From an uncultured Kineosporia sp. (GTDB taxonomy: Bacteria > Actinomycetota > Actinomycetes > Actinomycetales > Kineosporiaceae): DNA of 18,770 nt. The notes beneath the pieces were generated by a model. The model was given only the letters and a program-made list of their open reading frames with translations, made no database searches and was not told where the DNA came from. Shown here in pieces: positions 13,787 to 18,770 of the stretch; position 1 is the stretch's first letter; every line of letters starts with the position of its first letter. The position numbers and the translations under genes were made by a program. The DNA lies in the NCBI GenBank assembly GCA_937859855.1, contig CALMAR010000086.1, forward strand, positions 272 to 19,041, written 5' to 3'.

Positions 13787-15526
13787 ATGAGCACGTTCGA
13801 CAAGGTCTACGAGCCGTCCCACTACGAGGCCACGCCCGCACACGGGCTGACGACCGAGTTCAAGCCCGGAAAGCAGACGCTCCCCGTCGGGTACCAGCTC
13901 GACCCGCGCATGCTGCCCCTGTCGAGCGAGGTCGTCCTCGACAAGGACGTCGCAGTCACGCTGCGCGACGGGGTGACCATCTACGTCGACGTGCTCCGCC
14001 CCGCCGGTTCCGAGCCGGTCCCGGTTATCGTCGCGTGGAGCCCCTACGGCAAGAGCCACGGTTCGTCGCCCGCCGTGCTTGGTCTGCTGGGCATGCTCGG
14101 CCTGGACAACTCGGCGCGCTCCGGCCTGGAGAAGTTCGAGGGACCCGACCCCGCGTACTGGTGCGCGCAGGGCTACGCCGTCTGCAATCCCGACCCGCGC
14201 GGCATCGCACACTCCGAGGGCGACAGCGCCATGTTCGGCCGCCAGGAAGGCCAGGACTGCCACGACCTCGTCGAGTGGCTGGCCGAGCAGGACTGGTGCA
14301 CTGGCAAGGTCGCCATGAGCGGCACCTCCTACCTCGCGGTCGGTCAGTGGTTCGCCGCGGCCGAGCAGCCGCCCCACCTCGCCGCGATCAACCCGTGGGA
14401 AGGCTTCAGCGACATCTACCGCGACCTCGTGATGCGCGGTGGCATGCCTGACACCGGCTTCGCGGAGCGGCTGCAGAAGCAGAGCTACGCCGGCAAGAAT
14501 CGCCGCGAGGACATCCTCGCCGAGGTCGAGGCACACCCCCTGGTCGACGAGCTGTGGGAGGACAAGACACCCCGCTACGACCAGATCACCGTGCCGGCGT
14601 ACGTGGTGGCCAGCTACTCCAACACCCTGCACGCCGCCGGCACCTTCCGGGCGTGGCGGCGGATGACCTCGAAGGACAAGTGGCTGCGCATCCACAGCAC
14701 GCAGGAGTGGCCCGACTACTACGACCCGGCCAACGTCGAGGACCTTCGCCGGTTCTTCGACCACCACCTCAAGGGCGTTGACAACGGATGGGAGGAGACG
14801 CCGCGAGTCCGCTACAGCCTGCTCGACCTCGAGGGCGGCGACAGCGAGGGGCACCCCGCGGACGCGTTCCCGCCGGCGGAGGTCATTTCCGTGCCGTTCT
14901 ACCTCGACGGGCGCTCACGGGCGATGCTTCCCGAGCCGCCGACGGCCGAGGTGCCGGCGGTCTACGACGCGACGTCGGGCTCCGGCCTGGTGTCCTTCGT
15001 CGCACGCTTCGACGAGGAGACCGTGCTGGTCGGCTACCCCAAGGTGCGCCTGTGGGTGGAGGCCAGGGGGGCCGATGACATGGAGCTGTTCGTCCTGCTG
15101 CAGAAGCTCGATGCCCAGGGCAGCCCCCTGCAGGAGTTCACCGTCCCGAACCACGGCGCGATGCTGCACGACCTGACCGAGCGGGGGTCATCGGTGCTGC
15201 GCTACAAGGGTTCCAACGGTCGGCTGCGGGTCTCGGCCAGGCACCTCGACGAGGCCCTGACGACCGACGAGGTTCCCGCCCACAGCTTCGACCGCGTCGA
15301 GAAGCTGCAGCCCGGTGAGATCGTCGAGGTTGAGATAGACCTGCTCCCGATCGGTCTCGTCCTGCACCCGGGCGAGCAGCTCCGCCTGGTCGTCAGTGCC
15401 CACAACGCGCTGGGTGCCCACATGCCGATGACCCGTGACTACCTCCCCGCCAACGAGGGCCAGCACGTCGTCCACACCGGTGGCGCGCACCCGTCGTCCC
15501 TCCAACTGCCTGTCCGCGGCCGGTAG
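13787..15526 (+). CDS. CocE/NonD-family hydrolase, second copy
   Basis: A 579-residue X-Pro dipeptidyl-peptidase S15/CocE-type hydrolase without the additional N-terminal domain of its paralogue. Ser181 in AMSGTSYLAVGQ is the expected nucleophile; DPRGIAHSEGD precedes it. The region where CocE carries its Asp reads VVASYSNTLHAAGTF, with Asn279 at the likely position. His303 in WLRIHSTQEWPDYY is the candidate base. The C-terminal jelly-roll runs from about 395 to the end (FVARFDEETVLVGYPKVRLW, HTGGAHPSSLQLP). AGAGG lies 8 nt before the ATG, and the gene follows the oxygenase after 43 bp. It and the upstream homologue share architecture but differ strongly in sequence, so they likely act on different substrates or steps. 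Confidence 0.86.
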   Translation: MSTFDKVYEPSHYEATPAHGLTTEFKPGKQTLPVGYQLDPRMLPLSSEVVLDKDVAVTLRDGVTIYVDVLRPAGSEPVPVIVAWSPYGKSHGSSPAVLGLLGMLGLDNSARSGLEKFEGPDPAYWCAQGYAVCNPDPRGIAHSEGDSAMFGRQEGQDCHDLVEWLAEQDWCTGKVAMSGTSYLAVGQWFAAAEQPPHLAAINPWEGFSDIYRDLVMRGGMPDTGFAERLQKQSYAGKNRREDILAEVEAHPLVDELWEDKTPRYDQITVPAYVVASYSNTLHAAGTFRAWRRMTSKDKWLRIHSTQEWPDYYDPANVEDLRRFFDHHLKGVDNGWEETPRVRYSLLDLEGGDSEGHPADAFPPAEVISVPFYLDGRSRAMLPEPPTAEVPAVYDATSGSGLVSFVARFDEETVLVGYPKVRLWVEARGADDMELFVLLQKLDAQGSPLQEFTVPNHGAMLHDLTERGSSVLRYKGSNGRLRVSARHLDEALTTDEVPAHSFDRVEKLQPGEIVEVEIDLLPIGLVLHPGEQLRLVVSAHNALGAHMPMTRDYLPANEGQHVVHTGGAHPSSLQLPVRGR

Positions 15527-15579
15527 GCCGGACGGCCCACACCGACACACCATCCACACGGAAGACGAGGAACTCTCGC

Positions 15580-16101
15580 ATGATTAACGACGACAAGGCC
15601 GCCGTCATAGAGGCCCTGAACATGTACGCCTTCGCGCTCGACGCCCGCCAGTGGGACCTGTTCGACCGCGTCTTCACCAAGGACGTAGAGGCGGTCTTCG
15701 GGCCGGCCGGGGCCGCCTGGGTCGGCCTCGAGGAGTTTAAGGAGTCTTTCGCAGCTTTCCACGCCAGCCTCGACAGCCACGTCCACACGATGATGGGGCA
15801 GTTGGTCCACGTCGACGGGGACACGGCTCACGCCTTCAGCTACGGCAACTGGCTCCTCGTCCGAGCGGCGGCCGAGGGCGGCCCGACGTGGCTGGGGACC
15901 GGTTACTACGACGACGAGCTTGTTCGCACCGAGGCCGGCTGGCGCATCAGACGCCGCGTCTGCCGGCTGCTGTCGTGGAGCGGCAACCCGTCGGTGCCCG
16001 AGCCGCAGCGCGAGCACCAGCCGGACATGAACTCTCGCGGACTTCACGAGTTCGCTGCAGCGGGCGACATCAGCTTCCTGACGGCGATTTCGTCCGCCTG
16101 A
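15580..16101 (+). CDS. SnoaL/NTF2-like family protein
   Basis: A 173-residue protein of the NTF2/SnoaL-like fold (SnoaL_4 type). The opening helices AAVIEALNMYAFALDARQWD and LFDRVFTKDVEAVFGP, followed by strands around HVHTMMGQLVHVDGDTAHAF and an arginine-rich end of the sheet (WRIRRRVCRLLSWSGNP), are typical. Members include small cyclases, isomerases and dehydratases as well as non-catalytic subunits; the acidic and histidine residues facing the pocket could be catalytic but cannot be assigned. A tail of about 35 residues follows the fold. It sits between a CocE hydrolase and the flavin reductase. GACGAGGA is about 8-10 nt before the ATG. A role in processing the monooxygenase product is inferred from context only. 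Confidence 0.8.
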   Translation: MINDDKAAVIEALNMYAFALDARQWDLFDRVFTKDVEAVFGPAGAAWVGLEEFKESFAAFHASLDSHVHTMMGQLVHVDGDTAHAFSYGNWLLVRAAAEGGPTWLGTGYYDDELVRTEAGWRIRRRVCRLLSWSGNPSVPEPQREHQPDMNSRGLHEFAAAGDISFLTAISSA

Positions 16102-16135
16102 GCCTTACTCCCGGTCCTCAATGAAGAGGAGACCC

Positions 16136-17320
16136 ATGACCCAGGCCATCGACGCCACGGCGTTCCGCGAGACACTCGGGCACTACCCGACCGGAGTGGC
16201 CGTCGTCACCGTCCTCAACGACGACGGTGCGCCCGACGGCATGGTCGTCGGAACCTTCTCCTCGGTCTCGCTGGACCCGCCGCTGGTCGCCTTCTTTCCC
16301 GCCACCAGCTCGCGCAGCTTCGAACGCATCCGTACCGCCTCCACGTTCTGCGTCAATGTCCTGGCCTCGGACCAGGAGCCGCTCTGCCGTCAGATCGCGA
16401 CCCGCCCCGGAGGCAAGTTCGACGGCGTGGGCTGGCGTCCCGGGCCCCTGGGAGCACCCGTCCTCGACGGCGTCGTGTCCTGGGTCGAGTGCACTTTCGA
16501 GGAAGTTCGCGACGCAGGTGATCACCTGATCGTGTTGGGTCGGGTGCACGGGCTTGCCGTCGAGCGCTCCACCCTGCCGTTGCTGTTCTTCCAAGGCGGT
16601 TATGGACGGTTCTCTCCTGGCTCGTTCGTCGCGGCGGCACCGGATCCCGAGCTCATCCAGGCGGCGCACCTGGCCGAGACCATCAGATCGCAGGTGGAGG
16701 AGCTGAGCGTCCGCTTCGGGGTCAACTGCAGCGTCCTGGCCAAGATCCGTGACGACGCTGTGCAGGTGCTCGCCGCCAACCAGGCTCCCCTGAGCGATAC
16801 GCCCCCGTTGGGGCATCGGCAGCCGATCATCCCGCCCTTCGGAGCCGTGTTCATGGTGGGCTCACCCGCGGCGGAGGTCGACGCGTGGTTGCGGCGGGCA
16901 CCCGGCGACGGCGATGACAGCCGCGCCCGCTACACAGCTCTGCTGGAGAAGATCCGCGAGCGCGGCTACTCTCTGCTCGCCGCAGCGCCGGAGCTCCTCG
17001 AGCGCCACCGGGATGCATTGTCGGAGTTCGAGCTGTCGGAACGCCTGCCGCGGCACGAGCGCGCCGTACAGAAGGCGAGCGCGGAGCTGGGCGACCTCTT
17101 CTGCCCAGACCTCACCCCAGGTCAGCGCTACGACGTCGCGTCGATAGTCGTCCTGATCCCGGCGATCCCAGACCTACCCCCGATGGCACTGCGCATGACC
17201 GGGCTCCCCGGCGACGCTGCGACGGACCAGATCGAGGCCTGGGTCGACGCTCTCACCGGAGTAGCTGCCGGCGCAGCCGGCAATCGAGTTCACAGCGGAC
17301 GTCGGAAGTCGTCGGCTTGA
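16136..17320 (+). CDS. Flavin reductase fused to an IclR-like effector-binding domain
   Basis: A 394-residue protein. Residues 1-160 are a complete flavin reductase domain of the HpaC/HsaB/DIM6 type: FRETLGHYPTGVAVVTV, DGMVVGTFSSVSLDPPLVAF, FCVNVLASDQ and the GDH signature AGDHLIVLGRVHGL. This part reduces FMN or FAD with NAD(P)H to feed the oxygenase encoded upstream. Residues about 170-380 resemble the ligand-binding domain of IclR regulators (LGHRQPIIPPFGAVFMVGSP, AWLRRAPG, RYTALLEKIRERGYSL, YDVASIVVLIPAI), but there is no helix-turn-helix. The start at 16136 is preferred over 16121 because GAAGAGGAG lies within the intervening bases. It closes cluster B. The second domain may let substrate control reductase activity, as inferred below. 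Confidence 0.85.
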   Translation: MTQAIDATAFRETLGHYPTGVAVVTVLNDDGAPDGMVVGTFSSVSLDPPLVAFFPATSSRSFERIRTASTFCVNVLASDQEPLCRQIATRPGGKFDGVGWRPGPLGAPVLDGVVSWVECTFEEVRDAGDHLIVLGRVHGLAVERSTLPLLFFQGGYGRFSPGSFVAAAPDPELIQAAHLAETIRSQVEELSVRFGVNCSVLAKIRDDAVQVLAANQAPLSDTPPLGHRQPIIPPFGAVFMVGSPAAEVDAWLRRAPGDGDDSRARYTALLEKIRERGYSLLAAAPELLERHRDALSEFELSERLPRHERAVQKASAELGDLFCPDLTPGQRYDVASIVVLIPAIPDLPPMALRMTGLPGDAATDQIEAWVDALTGVAAGAAGNRVHSGRRKSSA

Positions 17321-17365
17321 GCCCGTGCCGTTCAGTCCGCACTCACGTGCTATCACCCGGGGTGG

Positions 17366-17510
17366 GTCCTGGTCGCACCGGGCGCAGACGGCGGCCACGG
17401 CCTACTAGGCATCCGTGAGCGCGTGGCGGTGGCGGGCGGCAGGATGGCCACGAGCGCGACCGACGACGGGTACGCCGTCCACGCGACTCTGCCCTACCTC
17501 GTGAGCTCTC
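17366..17510 (+). pseudogene. Sensor histidine kinase, C-terminal remnant
   Basis: The frame reads GADGGHGLLGIRERVAVAGG then RMATSATDDGYAVHATLPY. This is the ATP-binding end of a NarL-type (HisKA_3) sensor kinase: the G2-box-like GGHGLLGIRERV and the terminal HATLPY. Everything upstream, including the phosphorylated histidine, is absent, and the original stop is lost so the frame reads on to 17713 as arginine-rich nonsense. It adjoins a matching response regulator remnant. Confidence 0.75.
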
Positions 17511-17670
17511 GTGAGCGCCGTCCGCGTCGTGGACGCCGACGACCAACGGCTGGTGCGCACCGACCTGCGGATGATCCTGGACGACAGCGACAGCGACAGC
17601 GACGCGCAGCCGTCGTGGGTCCTGGTGCTCACCACCTTCGACCTCGCCGACGTCGTCTTCGACGCGGTCT
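17511..17670 (+). pseudogene. NarL/LuxR-type response regulator, fragment with internal deletion
   Basis: From a GTG at 17511 the translation VSAVRVVDADDQRLVRTDLR and MILDDS matches the receiver-domain start, then after a run DSDSDSDA it resumes as PSWVLVLTTFDLADVVFDAV, the later receiver strand and helix. The intervening segment with the phosphoacceptor aspartate (about 35 residues) and the whole DNA-binding output domain are missing. The junction carries three tandem GACAGC hexamers (17583-17600). Non-functional as a regulator. Confidence 0.75.
17583..17600. repeat. Three tandem GACAGC hexamers
   Basis: GACAGC occurs three times in a row, followed by the related GACGCG, exactly where the response regulator remnant has lost its middle. 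It may be a deletion junction or later slippage expansion. Confidence 0.6.
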
Positions 17671-17684
17671 GTCGGCCTCGGGAT

Positions 17685-18428
17685 TCAGTGGCCGGGTGGC
17701 TGGCCTGCGGTGATCGCTCCGTGCTCGTGCAGCCACGTCAGGAGTTCGGTGTTTCCGCTGCTTGCTGCGGCGTCGAGGGGGGTGTGCGGTTCCCAGGCAG
17801 GTACCCAGTTCACGTCCGCGCCCTGATCGAAGAGGTAGCGCGCGCAATCCAGTCGCCCGCCGTGACATGCTCCCCAGAAGGCGCGGCTTACCTCTTCCTG
17901 CGTCGGCGAGCCGGTGTCGGTAAAATACGCCTTGACCCGGTCCAGGAGACCGATCGTGGCCGCATCAGTCAGGGTGGTCCGGGCACCGCGCTCGATCAAT
18001 CGATGGGCCGCCCGCCACTGCCTGAATCCGCGGGCGTCCGAGATCGGGCTGCCGCCGCCCAGGACCGACCCCGGCGCTTCGATGTCGGCGCCGGCATCGA
18101 GCAGGGCATCCAAGGCCTCAACGTCGTCGCTGCTTGCCGACCAGTGCAGGGGGGTCTCTTCGTGCGGTCCCCGAAAGCGGGCATCGACGTCGGCACCCGC
18201 GTCAACCAGGACGGCGATGGTCTCGGCGATGCGGGGGAAGTGACCAGGCCAATCCGTGGCGACGTGCAGCAGCGACCGCGACATCCCGTCGTGATCGTCA
18301 TCGCCGAGCCGTGCCGAAGCCAATCCAGGATACTCGTCCAGGAGCTGACGCACCGTCTGCACGTCACCGGAGTGGATAGCCGTGGTCATGGCTTGCGCGA
18401 TCGGATCGTCGGTGGGCATCGTCTGCAT
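17685..18428 (-). CDS. Ankyrin-repeat protein
   Basis: A 247-residue protein built of ankyrin repeats. Clear repeat units include AIHSGDVQTVRQLLDEYPGL (about 17-36), AETIAVLVDAGADVDARFRG then TPLHWSASSDDVEALDALLD and AGADIEAPG (67-120), ACHGGRLDCARYLFDQGADV (187-206) and TPLDAAASSGNTELLTWLHE (216-235). Ankyrin repeats mediate protein-protein contacts, and no catalytic domain or signal peptide is present. The ATG at 18428 is chosen because GGGAG lies 8 nt upstream; a GTG at 18437 and an ATG at 18419 are alternatives. It converges on the response regulator remnant. Partner unknown. Confidence 0.83.
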   Translation of the reverse strand: MQTMPTDDPIAQAMTTAIHSGDVQTVRQLLDEYPGLASARLGDDDHDGMSRSLLHVATDWPGHFPRIAETIAVLVDAGADVDARFRGPHEETPLHWSASSDDVEALDALLDAGADIEAPGSVLGGGSPISDARGFRQWRAAHRLIERGARTTLTDAATIGLLDRVKAYFTDTGSPTQEEVSRAFWGACHGGRLDCARYLFDQGADVNWVPAWEPHTPLDAAASSGNTELLTWLHEHGAITAGQPPGH

Positions 18429-18659
18429 GGCTGGCACTCCCGAAGGCAGTCAGCGTTCCGGCCGACAGTTCGTCCGCCACATTGCCCTCGAAAGCGTAAC
18501 CGGCACCACCAAGTGGCGCCGACTCGTCCCGGACAAGGCACGAGGCTGCCCGAGGTCCGAAACGCACGCTGTCTGCGGCAGATCCGTACGGACGCGCCGG
18601 GTTGCTCTGTCCGCGCTCGGCCACGCCCGCCGCAGCCAGGCCCTCCGAAGATCGCCAAC
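18429..18659. other. Intergenic stretch, no gene seen
   Basis: Upstream of the ankyrin gene and before a possible gene start at 18660. The open frames on both strands are arginine-, cysteine- and serine-rich without any family pattern. It probably holds the ankyrin gene promoter, but no convincing -35/-10 pair was identified. Confidence 0.45.
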
Positions 18660-18770
18660 GTGAGCCGACGTCAACGATCGGCGGCAACCGACATCGCCGC
18701 CCCGCTCGTGGCGCCGCGGCCGTGGCGCCGGGCGGAGATCGCCCTCCAGGCGCCGGCGGCGGCGGCCGCC
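18660..18770 (+). CDS. Possible start of a gene leaving the window
   Basis: A GTG at 18660 opens a frame with no stop through the window end (37 codons). It begins VSRRQRSAATDIAAPLVAP and continues RPWRRAEIALQAPAAAAA. A basic stretch followed by an alanine-rich helix start resembles the N-terminus of FUSC-type aromatic acid exporters or other membrane proteins, but this is too short to assign. No strong ribosome binding site is visible, so it may also be non-coding. Confidence 0.3.
   Translation, partial: MSRRQRSAATDIAAPLVAPRPWRRAEIALQAPAAAAA

Noticed and set aside
13694..14854. Minus-strand open frame of 386 codons opposite the second CocE gene
   Set aside because: Antisense shadow; no ribosome binding site or domain, and the plus-strand gene is convincing.
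17262..17284. Repeated GCCGGC hairpin near the end of the flavin reductase gene
   Set aside because: It lies inside the coding sequence and encodes the Ala/Gly-rich tail; not treated as a terminator.
17423..17713. Plus-strand 96-codon open frame as a gene
   Set aside because: Only its first part matches a sensor kinase tail; the rest is Arg-rich read-through over the response regulator remnant.
18364..18687. Short overlapping frames on both strands upstream of the ankyrin gene
   Set aside because: No recognisable motif, no supported start and non-coding-like composition.

Overview
The window reads as the chromosome of a high-GC actinomycete (Actinomycetota). The evidence is very high GC with G/C at third codon positions, frequent GTG starts, GTGA and TGATG gene overlaps, GntR/FCD and TetR regulators, class D flavin monooxygenase and CocE/NonD hydrolase families, and remnants of a NarL-type two-component pair. 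Genus cannot be fixed from sequence alone; Pseudonocardiales- or Geodermatophilales-like soil actinomycetes would fit. No tRNA, rRNA, CRISPR array or intact insertion sequence was seen.

Layout. (1) 1-2211: minus-strand DUF1152 protein cut by the window edge, a minus-strand XdhC-type maturation factor, then about 530 bp without a supportable gene. (2) 2212-8069: catabolic cluster A. A minus-strand GntR/FCD repressor is coupled by a GTGA overlap to a HAD hydrolase. Across a shared promoter/operator region, plus-strand genes encode a fumarylacetoacetate-hydrolase-family enzyme, an MhpA-like FAD hydroxylase, a metal-ligand-poor cupin and a DUF3500 protein. Between the first two lies a decayed stretch ending in the C-terminal 54 codons of a LivF transporter ATPase. 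At the 3' end is a CaiB-type CoA-transferase remnant with two single-base frameshifts and a truncation. (3) 8315-17320: catabolic cluster B. A TetR regulator faces, across two matching 15-bp palindromes, a tightly packed six-gene operon: quinone-oxidoreductase-like MDR enzyme, CocE/NonD hydrolase with an unusual N-terminal domain, acyl-CoA-dehydrogenase-fold flavin monooxygenase, second CocE/NonD hydrolase, SnoaL/NTF2-like protein, and a flavin reductase fused to an IclR-like effector domain. (4) 17321-18770: remnants of a sensor kinase and its response regulator, an ankyrin-repeat gene, and a possible start of a gene leaving the window.

How the genes may work together (inference). Cluster A looks like hydroxylation of a phenolic acid followed by hydrolysis of a ring-fission-type diketo acid, but no extradiol dioxygenase is present. 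Cluster B has a complete two-component monooxygenase (oxygenase plus flavin reductase) with two esterase/amidase-type hydrolases, an NTF2-fold protein and an NADPH oxidoreductase. That set suits oxygenation and cleavage of an ester- or lactone-containing compound, with TetR probably sensing substrate or product. Cluster B is the best candidate for an undescribed system here. Gene debris at 4542-4963, 8062-8296 and 17366-17670 lies inside cluster A, between A and B, and after B, suggesting repeated deletion and rearrangement at these junctions.
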